A DNA stretch of 60,196 nt, from contig NZ_QMKK01000018.1 in NCBI RefSeq assembly GCF_003287875.1, positions 1 through 60,196 on the forward strand, read 5' to 3'. Below, one piece after another: positions 51,408 through 59,309 of this stretch. Position 1 is the first letter of the stretch; the number at the start of each line of letters is the position of its first letter. The notes beneath the pieces are model-generated. The model did not search any database, was not told where the DNA came from, and saw only the letters and a program-made list of their open reading frames with translations. A program made the position numbers and the translations under genes. The DNA comes from Martinezella tropici (GTDB lineage Bacteria > Pseudomonadota > Alphaproteobacteria > Rhizobiales > Rhizobiaceae).

Positions 51408-52343
51408 ATGTCGACCGTGACATCCGGCGATACGACGCGCAGTCCGATCCGATCGCTCATGCAGAACAATAATATGCTCGGCTTCCTCTTCATGTTGCCG
51501 GCGGCCATCTTTCTGGTTTGCTTTCTCACCTATCCGCTGGGACTTGGGGTCTGGCTCGGTTTCACGGACACGCGGATCGGGCGTGCCGGCAGCTTTATCG
51601 GTTTGGAGAATTATCAATTCCTGGCCAATGATTCCGTGTTCTGGCTATCGGTCTTCAATACGCTGCTCTACACCTTCATCGCCTCCGTCCTGAAATTCGT
51701 GCTCGGCCTTTGGTTGGCACTGCTTCTCAATCAGCATTTGCCGTTCAAGTCGTTCTTTCGGGCGATCGTGCTTCTGCCCTGGGTCGTTCCGACGGTGCTT
51801 TCGGGATTGGCATTCTGGTGGATTTATGATTCCCAATTTTCCATCATCTCGTGGTCCCTGATGAAGATCGGCCTGATCCATGGTCCGATCAATTTCCTCG
51901 GCGATCCGACCAATGCGCGGATTTCGGTCATCATCGCCAATGTCTGGCGCGGCATTCCCTTCGTGGCGATTTCGCTGCTCGCCGGCCTGCAGACCATTCC
52001 TGCTTCGCTGCAGGAGGCGGCATCGCTTGATGGCGCCACAAGCTGGCAGCGTTTCCGTTATGTAACGCTGCCGATGTTGACCCCGATCATCGCCGTCGTG
52101 ATGACGTTCTCCGTGCTGTTCACATTCACGGATTTCCAGTTGATCTATGTGCTGACCAAGGGCGGACCGGTCAATGCGACGCATCTGATGGCGACGCTTT
52201 CCTTTCAGCGCGGTATCCCCGGAGGGCAGCTTGGCGAAGGTGCGGCAATCGCGGTGGCGATGATCCCGTTCCTGCTCGGTGCCATCATGTTCAGCTTCTT
52301 CGGTCTGCAGCGCCGCAAATGGCAGCAGGGCGGACAGGACTGA
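51408..52343 (+). CDS. ABC sugar transporter permease (MalF type)
   Basis: 311 residues starting MSTVTSGDTTRSPIRSLMQN with six hydrophobic helices. The EAA loop reads ASLQEAASLDGATSWQRFRY VTLPML. FLFMLPAAIFLVCFLTYPLG is the first helix and FTDFQLIYVLTKGGPVNATH the sixth-helix region. It belongs with the MalG-type gene 15 bp downstream. The ribosome site is AGGAGA. Confidence 0.9.
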   Translation: MSTVTSGDTTRSPIRSLMQNNNMLGFLFMLPAAIFLVCFLTYPLGLGVWLGFTDTRIGRAGSFIGLENYQFLANDSVFWLSVFNTLLYTFIASVLKFVLGLWLALLLNQHLPFKSFFRAIVLLPWVVPTVLSGLAFWWIYDSQFSIISWSLMKIGLIHGPINFLGDPTNARISVIIANVWRGIPFVAISLLAGLQTIPASLQEAASLDGATSWQRFRYVTLPMLTPIIAVVMTFSVLFTFTDFQLIYVLTKGGPVNATHLMATLSFQRGIPGGQLGEGAAIAVAMIPFLLGAIMFSFFGLQRRKWQQGGQD

Positions 52344-52358
52344 GATCGGGAGAACGCC

Positions 52359-53258
52359 ATGACCATTAAAACCGAGACAGCCAATCCCGTTCTGACCGAC
52401 GACATCCAAGGCATGGGTTATCTGAACCGCCTGCCTCGCCGTATCGTCATGCTCTATCTGCCGATGGCGGTCTTTGTCTTCGTGCTTCTGTTTCCCTTCT
52501 ACTGGATGGCCATAACGGCCATCAAGCCGAACGCACAGTTGACCGACTACAATAATTACAGCCCCTTCTGGGTCGTGGGACCGACGCTCGATCACATCAA
52601 GTACCTGTTCTTTGAGACCTCCTATCCAGGCTGGCTCTGGAACACGATATTGGTGGCGGTGGGGTCGACCGCGCTGTCGCTGCTGGCGTCGATTTTTGGT
52701 GCCTATGCAATCGAGCGCGTGCGCTTTACCGGCTCTCGTTCGATCGGGCTGCTGATTTTTCTGGCCTATCTCGTTCCGCCTTCGATCCTGTTCATTCCCT
52801 TGGCTTTCATCGTCTTCAAGCTTGGAATTTACGATTCCAGACTTGCGCTCATCTTCACCTATCCCACCTTCCTCATCCCATTCTGCACATGGCTGCTGAT
52901 GGGTTATTTCAGATCGATACCCTTCGAGCTGGAAGAAAGCGCGCTGGTCGATGGCGCCAGCCGCTGGCAGATCCTTGTCAAAATTATCCTGCCGCTGGCG
53001 GTGCCCGGACTGATATCGGCCGGTATCTTCGCCTTTACGCTGTCCTGGAACGAGTTCATCTATGCGCTCACCTTCATTCAATCGTCGGAAAACAAAACGA
53101 TCCCTGTGGGTGTTCTGACGGAATTGGTTCGTGGTGATGTCTTCGAGTGGGGTTCGCTCATGGCTGGCGCATTATTCGGTTCATTGCCGGTCGTCATCCT
53201 CTACTCTTTCTTCGTCGATTATTATGTTTCGTCGATGACTGGTGCAGTGAAGGAGTGA
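52359..53258 (+). CDS. ABC sugar transporter permease (MalG type)
   Basis: 299 residues with six hydrophobic helices. FELEESALVDGASRWQILVK IILPLA is the EAA loop. MAVFVFVLLFPFYWMAITAI at the N-terminus and LSWNEFIYALTFIQSSENKT at the C-terminus are typical of MalG-type CUT1 permeases. It completes the importer operon. A bidirectional terminator-like hairpin follows before the convergent heat-shock gene. Confidence 0.9.
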   Translation: MTIKTETANPVLTDDIQGMGYLNRLPRRIVMLYLPMAVFVFVLLFPFYWMAITAIKPNAQLTDYNNYSPFWVVGPTLDHIKYLFFETSYPGWLWNTILVAVGSTALSLLASIFGAYAIERVRFTGSRSIGLLIFLAYLVPPSILFIPLAFIVFKLGIYDSRLALIFTYPTFLIPFCTWLLMGYFRSIPFELEESALVDGASRWQILVKIILPLAVPGLISAGIFAFTLSWNEFIYALTFIQSSENKTIPVGVLTELVRGDVFEWGSLMAGALFGSLPVVILYSFFVDYYVSSMTGAVKE

Positions 53259-53318
53259 TGATTGCTGCGGCAGCAGATCGTTCGTGCAGCAGTGACCGCC
53301 GGGAGATGCTGGCGCAAG

Positions 53319-53353
53319 CAGCCGGCGGCCGCCATTGGGCCTGCCGCCGGCTG
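53319..53353. terminator. Bidirectional terminator between permease and hsp20 genes
   Basis: CAGCCGGCGGC (53319-53329) and GCCGCCGGCTG (53343-53353) form a perfect 11-bp stem with a 13-nt loop. It lies between two convergent genes. Confidence 0.65.
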
Positions 53354-53363
53354 ATTGGAACGA

Positions 53364-53873
53364 TCAGTTCTTGATGGCGATGCGCTTGACCTGCGATTGC
53401 GCCTTCTCGCTCTTCGGCAAGGTCACGCTCAGCACGCCATTTCGGAAGCGGGCATCCACCTGGTCTTCCTTGACCTCGACACCGAGCGGTATGCGGCGCT
53501 CGAACCGGCCGTAATAGCGCTCGGAGAACTGGCGATCCTTGTCTTCGGTCTCGGAACGCTTTTCACCCTTCAGCGTCAGGACGCCGTCATTGAGCAGGAC
53601 CTCGATGTCCTTCTCCTCAAGGCCGGGCACCTCTGCCGTCACCTTGATCTCCTTGTCGGTATCGGAAATCTCAACGCTTGGCCAACCGGCGTTGAACGCG
53701 GAGCCCTTGCCGAAAGACGGCAGGCCCGAGCCGAAGCCGCGGAAGACATCGTCGAAGAGGCGGTTCACCTCGCGATGCAGCGACAGGAAAGGATCACGGT
53801 CGTCATCGCGCAGGAGACTTGGAACCTGGTTACCGTTGTTGCGGCTCCAGGGAATGAGATCACGAACACTCAT
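53364..53873 (-). CDS. Small heat-shock protein Hsp20 family
   Basis: 169 residues starting MSVRDLIPWSRNNGNQVPSL after AAGGAGA. The alpha-crystallin domain occupies about residues 65-165: DKEIKVTAEVPGLEEKDIEV, LTLKGEKRSE and FRNGVLSVTLPKSEKAQSQV. The N-terminal LHREVNRLFDDVFRGFGSG is the class typical of Hsp20 proteins. It is an ATP-independent chaperone. It lies 94 bp behind another hsp20 gene on the same strand, so the two are probably one heat-regulated operon. Confidence 0.92.
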   Translation of the reverse strand: MSVRDLIPWSRNNGNQVPSLLRDDDRDPFLSLHREVNRLFDDVFRGFGSGLPSFGKGSAFNAGWPSVEISDTDKEIKVTAEVPGLEEKDIEVLLNDGVLTLKGEKRSETEDKDRQFSERYYGRFERRIPLGVEVKEDQVDARFRNGVLSVTLPKSEKAQSQVKRIAIKN

Positions 53874-53967
53874 CGTATTTCTCCTTTCTGTTGGTCTGTT
53901 GGCAAAGTTTGCCCGCTGGCGCCGAGCCTCGCCCGGCGCCTTTGCGCGTGTCGAACTGGTGGAAGGC

Positions 53968-54444
53968 CTAAGCCGCGTGCTTCTCAGTCTCGATCTGCTT
54001 CGTCTCGGCTTTCGGTAGAGCCATATCCGTCGAAATCTCGATCCGGCGCGGCTTCATCTCTTCGGGGATTTCGCGCTTGAGATCGACGGTCAGCAGACCG
54101 TTCACGAGACCGGCGCCCACGACCTTGACATGATCGGCGAGCTCGAACCGGCGCTGGAACGCGCGGTTTGCGATGCCGCGATGCAGATAGTGGACGTCTT
54201 CGCCGTTTGCCTTCTGGCCCGAAACGACGAGAAGGTTTTGTTCCTGTGTGATCGTCAGTTCGTCCTCGGAGAAACCCGCCACTGCCATGGCAATGCGGTA
54301 ATCGTCCTCACCGGTTTTGACGATGTCGTAGGGCGGCCAGTTGTCGATCGTATCGACGCGGCTCGCAGCTTCGAGCGCATTCAACATTCGGTCGAAACCG
54401 ATGCTCGACCGGAACAGGGGAGAAAAATCGAGGTTTGTCCTCAT
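53968..54444 (-). CDS. Small heat-shock protein, IbpA/HspA class
   Basis: The start MRTNLDFSPLFRSSIGFDRM (158 residues) is placed at 54444, 8 bases after AAGGAGG; the in-frame ATG at 54450 is only 2 bases from it. The N-terminus and DDYRIAMAVAGFSEDELTIT, LLVVSGQKA and FELADHVKVVGAGLVNGLLT VDLKREIPE identify a class A rhizobial IbpA-like protein. The 5' leader forms a ROSE-like structure covering the ribosome site. It is the first gene of the two-gene hsp operon. Confidence 0.92.
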   Translation of the reverse strand: MRTNLDFSPLFRSSIGFDRMLNALEAASRVDTIDNWPPYDIVKTGEDDYRIAMAVAGFSEDELTITQEQNLLVVSGQKANGEDVHYLHRGIANRAFQRRFELADHVKVVGAGLVNGLLTVDLKREIPEEMKPRRIEISTDMALPKAETKQIETEKHAA

Positions 54445-54446
54445 AG

Positions 54447-54506
54447 CCATATCCTCCTTATAAGCAACATGGATACAAGGAGGCGCCAAGAGCACATGGC
54501 GCCTCC
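54447..54506 (-). promoter_or_regulatory. ROSE-like RNA thermometer in the hsp leader
   Basis: On the minus strand a hairpin GGAGGCGCCA/TGGCGCCTCC (54479-54506, 10 bp) is followed by a hairpin (54447-54472) in which TTGCT pairs imperfectly with AGGAG of the ribosome site across a TATA loop. CCAT and ATGG close the stem. The TYGCT/AGGAG pairing with a G-G mismatch is the signature of ROSE elements that hide the ribosome site until heat melts it. Confidence 0.72.
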
Positions 54507-54545
54507 TGGACTTCGTCGATTCCCATTGGGCAATCGAACAATATT

Positions 54546-54574
54546 CATATAATTCCGGGGCTTGCCGGTTTCAA
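54546..54574 (-). promoter_or_regulatory. Promoter of the hsp20 operon
   Basis: On the minus strand TTGAAA (54569-54574) and TATATG (54546-54551) are spaced by 17 bp. A start near 54539 would give a leader of about 95 nt holding the ROSE-like element. It fits a sigma-70 type promoter; a sigma-32 type is also possible because CTTGAAA is present. Confidence 0.6.
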
Positions 54575-54901
54575 GAACAGGTGAATCATCCGCTTGAAAA
54601 TTTGATCTCTCATTGGTCTCACCAAGCTCCTGTTGAGGAAAATGAAGGAGCAATTGGCCATGACCATGACTTTTGACGGCGTGGTCGTCGTCCTTGGACC
54701 TGTCGGTGAAGCGCTGGGCAGAGATTATCGCGGCCGGCGCGACGTGATCTGCGCTCGCCCAGGCAATTTGCGTGAGCCGGCAATGATGAAGCGTTGATAG
54801 GCGAAGGTGGACATCTGCCGGCAGACAGGGGGTGTGATTTGCTGACGGCCGGCGAGGACGATCAGCCCGACGAAGCCGGCGGGCCGAGGGATCGCCATTC
54901 A
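54575..54901. other. Gene-free stretch
   Basis: This stretch separates the hsp promoter from the end of the debranching-enzyme gene. No credible gene, repeat or hairpin stands out. Confidence 0.35.
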
Positions 54902-57112
54902 TCAAGTCGTCGTGATCACCCGAACATCGCCTTGACGATCGACGACGTCGACCACGAATTGGCGGCGGGATCGGCGGATGGCGATGTCAGCCGAACCGTC
55001 GCCGATCCGCAGGTGTCGCAGGAGCACCTCATCGAGGAAAGAAGGCAGCTGTGGCTCGTTGAAGCTGACGTGCTGCGCGTTCGGATCAAAGTCAAGGCCC
55101 AGGCACGACTGCAGCAGGAAGAGCGGCGCGGCGGCCGCCCATGCCTGTGGGGAGCAGGCGACCGGATAGAAGGTCGGCCCTTGCGCCTGCTGGCGCGGCA
55201 GCCCGCAGAAGAGCTCTGGAAGCCGGCGCAGGTCGATATAGGTCGATGCCGCAAACAGGCCTTCGAAAATCCGCGCAGCTTCGGCGCGATGGCCGTAGCG
55301 GGCAAGGCCGGCGGCAATCAGGGCATTGTCGTGCGGCCAGATCGAGCCGTTGTGATAGCTCATGGGATTGTAACGCGCCTCGGTCGAGGCAATGGTGCGG
55401 ATACCCCAGCCGCAGAAGGACGAAGCACCCATCAGCGTTCGGGCAATGACGCGTGCCCTTTCGGGATAGGCGATGCCGGTGAAGAGGGCATGTCCGGCGT
55501 TGGAGGATCGAACCCGGCAGGGGCGTTTATCTCCGTCCAACGCAAGTACATAGGTGCCGAGTTCCTCATCGAAAAAGCTCGTGTCGAAAGCGCGGCGCAA
55601 GCCCTCCGACCTCGCGAGGAATTTCGTGGCCCTTTCCGCTTTGCCGAGCCGGCGAAAGATCTCGGCGGCCCCCTGCCAGGCGCCGTAGAGATAGGCCTGA
55701 ACCTCGGCGATGGCGATCGGTCCCCTCGCAAGCGTGCCGTCAATGTGGAAGATGGAATCGTGGCTGTCTTTCCAGGCCTGATTGATCAGGCCTTCTTCTG
55801 TCCGTCGTCCATATTCGACGAAACCGTCGCCGTCTCGATCGCCATGTTCGTCGATCCAGGCAAGGGCCGCCTCGATAGCAGGGAGCAGCGACTGGATCGT
55901 GGCAAAATCAGCCGTACGTTTGAGATATTCGCCAGCCAGCAGCACGAAGAGGAGCGTGGAATCGATACTGCCATAATAGCGGCGGAAAGGCACCTCGCCG
56001 AGTTCGGCCATCTCTCCATAGCGGACCTCGTGCAAAATCTTGCCCGGCTCCGCATCCGCGATGGGATCGATCTCCGTCGCCTGGTTGGCTGCCAGATGGC
56101 CGAGCACCCCACGGGCGATTTGCGGATCGAGCCAGAGCGTTTCCAGCGCGGTGATCAGGGCGTCGCGGCCGAAGACGGTGCTGAACCAGGGAATGCCGGC
56201 ATAGGGATAAGGTCCTTCCGGCTTGTCGGTCATCAGCATGTAGAGATCGGAGACGCTGCGGCGGACCACCTCATTGAAGATCTCGTTGGACGTAACGATC
56301 GATGCCGCGCGCGAGGAAGACGAACGCAGTGCTCGGCGTGCATCCCTGAGCGCAAGGAAAAAGGAACGGTGGCTCGGCCTGTGGTCAGCGACTTGATCGC
56401 AGCCTATCTCGACGAAGAGCGATCGTGTCTCATGCGGCTCAAGTTGGAGGTCATAAACAACATGATCGCTGCGAATGTGCTTCGGCCTTGGATCAAACCA
56501 AACGCGGGTCGACCGCTTTCGCTCATCAAGCCCGATATAGGAAAGCAGGATCGAAGCCTGCTCCACAACGGGGGTAAGATGGCGACCTTTGCGTGCTCTC
56601 ACAGTCCCGCGGACCTCGAACAGGTCGGCGAAATCGGCCGCCAATACGATTTCGATACGAACATGCTGCGGCCGATCGTCATAATTCCGGATGGCCAGCC
56701 GCTCATAGCAACCGCCATTCCACAAGAATCGGGATCTGCGAAGATGAATGAGATCGTGACCGAGGGTGAGCTTACCTTTTTCGTCGAAAAGATCGGGATT
56801 GGTGAGATCGCAGGTGAGCATCGCGTTGTCGTCACGCAGCGTCGACGACAACAGCATCGGCCGCTTGCCGTTGATCGTCAGATGGAAATGCGAGAGATAG
56901 CGCGTATCACGATGGAATAGGCCTTCGGGGCTACCCGGCCCGGAAAGCGCATCGCCATTGTGGTCGAAGACGGCGAAGGTATCGCCGTGCTTCAGGGTGC
57001 GCGGTCGCCGCTCCTGCAGGGATGCGGTTGCCGGAATGAAGAACTGGGCCACTGGGGCGGCCGGCTCTGCCGGCGCGACGGATGGCTTGCTGTCCACAGA
57101 AGCTGTCGACAT
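54902..57112 (-). CDS. Glycogen-debranching-like enzyme (amylo-alpha-1,6-glucosidase family)
   Basis: The start MSTASVDSKPSVAPAEPAAP gives 736 residues; the longer upstream frame overlaps the glycosyltransferase gene and lacks family features. The N-terminal domain (ALSGPGSPEGLFHRDTRYLS and RSRFLWNGGCYERLAIRNYD) is the glycogen debranching N-terminal module. The C-terminal part is an (alpha/alpha)6 barrel with YAGIPWFSTVFGRDALITAL and YNPMSYHNGSIWPHDNALIA. Such proteins act on alpha-glucans or store-related glycans. It follows a GT4 gene by 13 bp, so both are likely co-transcribed in a stress or polysaccharide module. Confidence 0.87.
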   Translation of the reverse strand: MSTASVDSKPSVAPAEPAAPVAQFFIPATASLQERRPRTLKHGDTFAVFDHNGDALSGPGSPEGLFHRDTRYLSHFHLTINGKRPMLLSSTLRDDNAMLTCDLTNPDLFDEKGKLTLGHDLIHLRRSRFLWNGGCYERLAIRNYDDRPQHVRIEIVLAADFADLFEVRGTVRARKGRHLTPVVEQASILLSYIGLDERKRSTRVWFDPRPKHIRSDHVVYDLQLEPHETRSLFVEIGCDQVADHRPSHRSFFLALRDARRALRSSSSRAASIVTSNEIFNEVVRRSVSDLYMLMTDKPEGPYPYAGIPWFSTVFGRDALITALETLWLDPQIARGVLGHLAANQATEIDPIADAEPGKILHEVRYGEMAELGEVPFRRYYGSIDSTLLFVLLAGEYLKRTADFATIQSLLPAIEAALAWIDEHGDRDGDGFVEYGRRTEEGLINQAWKDSHDSIFHIDGTLARGPIAIAEVQAYLYGAWQGAAEIFRRLGKAERATKFLARSEGLRRAFDTSFFDEELGTYVLALDGDKRPCRVRSSNAGHALFTGIAYPERARVIARTLMGASSFCGWGIRTIASTEARYNPMSYHNGSIWPHDNALIAAGLARYGHRAEAARIFEGLFAASTYIDLRRLPELFCGLPRQQAQGPTFYPVACSPQAWAAAAPLFLLQSCLGLDFDPNAQHVSFNEPQLPSFLDEVLLRHLRIGDGSADIAIRRSRRQFVVDVVDRQGDVRVITTT

Positions 57113-57125
57113 GCTGCTATGTCTC

Positions 57126-58220
57126 CTACGCCACGACCTGGAGATCCAGATCCTGACCGTTGGCGCGGCGCAGCGACGCCGCCTTTGTGCGAACGCCGGG
57201 CAGGTTACGATAGATAGCGAGATAGTCTCGCGCCATCCGTTCTGCGCTGAAACGCCGTTCGAAGGTCGCGCGTACCTTGTTGCGATCCATTCGCAGTGCC
57301 CATTCGACATTTTCGGCCGCTTCGGTAACGCTATCGACGACGATACCCGAAACACCGTTGTCAATCACTTCCGGAACCGAACCGCATCCGAACGCGACCA
57401 CCGGGGTGCCGCATGCCATTGCCTCGATCATCACCAGCCCGAATGGTTCGGGCCAGTCGATCGGGAAAAGCAACGCGCCCGCGTTACCAAGGAAATCGGC
57501 CTTCTGGTGCTCGTTGATTTCGCCGATGAACTCGACGTTCGGATGGCTCTTGACCATTGGCGCGATCACCGTGTCCCAATAGGCCTTGTCCGCATTGTCG
57601 ATCTTGGCGGCGATCTTCAGCGGCATACCAACCTTGGCTGCGATGCGGATCGCGCGATCCGGACGTTTCTCGGGGGAGATTCGTCCCAGGAAGGCAAGAT
57701 AGTTGCCTTTGGGCTTTGCCGTGAAGGAAAGAAGATTGGTCGGAAGACCGTGATACACCGTCCCGGACCAATTGACCGGTGGCATCGGGCGACGCTGGTC
57801 ATTGGAGATCGATACCAGCGGGATATCTGGAAAAGCCTTGTAGAAAGGCTTGAGATCCGGCAGGTCGAGGCGTCCGTGTAGCGTCGTGACTGTACGATCC
57901 GCAAAATCCCGGATCAGCGGGAAATGCAGGAGATCGATATGGAAATGCAGGACATCGAAGTCATGCGCCCGCCGGCGGATTTCCTCCAGCAGGACGACCT
58001 GATGCGGAAGATGGTCCTTGACGGACGGATTAAGCCTGAGCGCGACATCCGAGCACGCCACCAAGGTAGCGTCGGTCATGGAATCCCCGCTGGCAAACAG
58101 CGTGACATCGTGACCCTGACGGACAAGTTCTTCAGTGAGATAGGAAACGATGCGCTCGGTTCCTCCATAAAGCTTCGGTGGAACGCTTTCGGCAAGCGGC
58201 GCAATCTGGGCGATCTTCAT
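57126..58220 (-). CDS. Glycosyltransferase family 4 protein
   Basis: The start MKIAQIAPLAESVPPKLYGG (364 residues) follows GAGGAGG; an earlier in-frame Met is less likely. The N-terminal domain holds YGGTERIVSYLTEELVRQGH and the C-terminal domain EPFGLVMIEAMACGTPVVAF, the typical nucleotide-sugar-binding EX7E region. YLAFLGRISPEKRPDRAIRI is the GT-B linker block. It transfers a sugar from an activated donor. With the 13-bp spaced debranching-like gene it suggests synthesis or trimming of a glucan, possibly as a stress compound. Confidence 0.88.
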   Translation of the reverse strand: MKIAQIAPLAESVPPKLYGGTERIVSYLTEELVRQGHDVTLFASGDSMTDATLVACSDVALRLNPSVKDHLPHQVVLLEEIRRRAHDFDVLHFHIDLLHFPLIRDFADRTVTTLHGRLDLPDLKPFYKAFPDIPLVSISNDQRRPMPPVNWSGTVYHGLPTNLLSFTAKPKGNYLAFLGRISPEKRPDRAIRIAAKVGMPLKIAAKIDNADKAYWDTVIAPMVKSHPNVEFIGEINEHQKADFLGNAGALLFPIDWPEPFGLVMIEAMACGTPVVAFGCGSVPEVIDNGVSGIVVDSVTEAAENVEWALRMDRNKVRATFERRFSAERMARDYLAIYRNLPGVRTKAASLRRANGQDLDLQVVA

Positions 58221-58306
58221 CGGCAAAACCTCCTCATAAGAGCAAAGAATGGACGGCAAAAATCGGGGTAGCGTCCTAAACAGGCACGCGTTTACAGGGT
58301 GGAAGT

Positions 58307-58720
58307 CTAGACTTCTGATAGCTGGCGGCGGCGCCCTCCCTTTCGCAGGCCATTGGAAACAAAACGGTTGGCAAAATGGCGCAGCCGTGAGCCATGACGA
58401 TGGAGTTTACCGGCTGCCGTAGAGTGCAGCGAGATCATGTCTTGGCTATCGTCCAAGGACTTCAAGGCCGCGATGATGTCGTCATAGGAGACGATATGGT
58501 CTGCGCCTGGAACGCGCCGAAAGCCCGGCATCGATTCAATTGCAAATATGTCCGAGGCCCAGGACGCAAGAATGGCGCGCTTGTAATCCCTGGCGATGTG
58601 CTCTGCTGCCAGAACGTCGCGCGGATGAGCAAAATGTCGGGCAGGATGCAACAAATGCGCTGAGGTGATTGCAGCGGTAGATTGGTCGGCTACTGTGATA
58701 TTGTCGGTTTCCTTTCTCAT
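58307..58720 (-). CDS. Conserved hypothetical protein
   Basis: The start MRKETDNITVADQSTAAITS (137 residues) is chosen because GGAG lies 8 bases upstream. LHPARHFAHPRDVLAAEHIA and RDYKRAILASWASDIFAIES are blocks I have seen in short rhizobial proteins of unknown function. PGFRRVPGADHIVSYDDIIA ALKSLD follows. The C-terminal part is Arg/His rich. No domain of known function is recognised. It is in the stress block between the GT4 gene and two other small genes. Confidence 0.6.
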   Translation of the reverse strand: MRKETDNITVADQSTAAITSAHLLHPARHFAHPRDVLAAEHIARDYKRAILASWASDIFAIESMPGFRRVPGADHIVSYDDIIAALKSLDDSQDMISLHSTAAGKLHRHGSRLRHFANRFVSNGLRKGGRRRQLSEV

Positions 58721-58761
58721 ATCTGGCTCCATCGATGTCTGGTCGCTGAGCTCTTGCCACG

Positions 58762-59016
58762 TCAGGGAGCTTCAGCTCGGTGTCCTGCCTCCATGAGCGC
58801 CCCTCCAGCAAGAGAATTGCTTTCGATTTCGGAGAGGGCTGCCGCACGCAAGGCTGACGGCTCGTGCATGCCTCTGCGATAATATCGTGCGACCGTCGCC
58901 ATGATCCGAGCAACGGCTGTGGGGTCTCGTGAGACTCCCCTATCGCGAGCGATCGCTTTGACGACGTCGACGCACATCCGCAAATCTTCCCGTGAAAGAG
59001 GACGATGGCTGTTCAT
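58762..59016 (-). CDS. Small conserved hypothetical protein
   Basis: 84 residues starting MNSHRPLSREDLRMCVDVVK. Its ATG overlaps the stop codon of the next gene upstream (ATGA), so it is translationally coupled. PTAVARIMATVARYYRRGMH and EPSALRAAALSEIES look helical. No family is recognised. It resembles its 79-residue upstream neighbour in size and helical makeup, including LYRQGVRNPEQL compared with YYRRGMHEPSAL, so the two may be distant paralogues. Confidence 0.6.
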   Translation of the reverse strand: MNSHRPLSREDLRMCVDVVKAIARDRGVSRDPTAVARIMATVARYYRRGMHEPSALRAAALSEIESNSLAGGALMEAGHRAEAP

Positions 59017-59252
59017 CCTTCCGCCACCTCCGGAAAAGTGCCGCGTGCACCCTGAACCAATATTTTCAGCTGCTCCGGGTTCCTGACACCCTGACGATAC
59101 AACTCCATCAGGATTGCGGCGATGCGCTCGCCTTCTTCCGATTTGCGCGGGATATCCGCTGCTGCCCGGATCTCATCGAACACGCGCTGGCAAAGTTCCA
59201 GATCACGTGCATCCAGCGGCGCATTTGATCTTTTGATGATCGTCTGAACCAT
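59013..59252 (-). CDS. Small conserved hypothetical protein
   Basis: The start MVQTIIKRSNAPLDARDLEL (79 residues) follows GGAGA. CQRVFDEIRAAADIPRKSEE and GERIAAILMELYRQGVRNPE are helical. The MELYRQGVRNPEQL end resembles the matching region of the gene directly downstream. The function is unknown. It lies 57 bp behind groEL, separated by a terminator-like hairpin, and overlaps the downstream small gene by 4 bp. Confidence 0.62.
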   Translation of the reverse strand: MVQTIIKRSNAPLDARDLELCQRVFDEIRAAADIPRKSEEGERIAAILMELYRQGVRNPEQLKILVQGARGTFPEVAEG

Positions 59253-59270
59253 GGTGATCTCCGTCGTGAA

Positions 59271-59298
59271 GCCCGCTCCACCGTCCGGCGGAGCGGGC
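59271..59298 (-). terminator. Terminator after groEL
   Basis: GCCCGCTCC (59271-59279) and GGAGCGGGC (59290-59298) form a perfect 9-bp stem with a 10-nt loop. It lies 11 bp after the groEL stop on the leftward strand. The following T-run is short. Confidence 0.65.
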
Positions 59299-59309
59299 AC
59301 TTCAAGCTG

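Noticed and set aside
54794..56920. 708-codon plus-strand frame opposite the debranching-like enzyme
   Set aside because: The minus strand has clear family motifs, and this frame is a GC-driven shadow.
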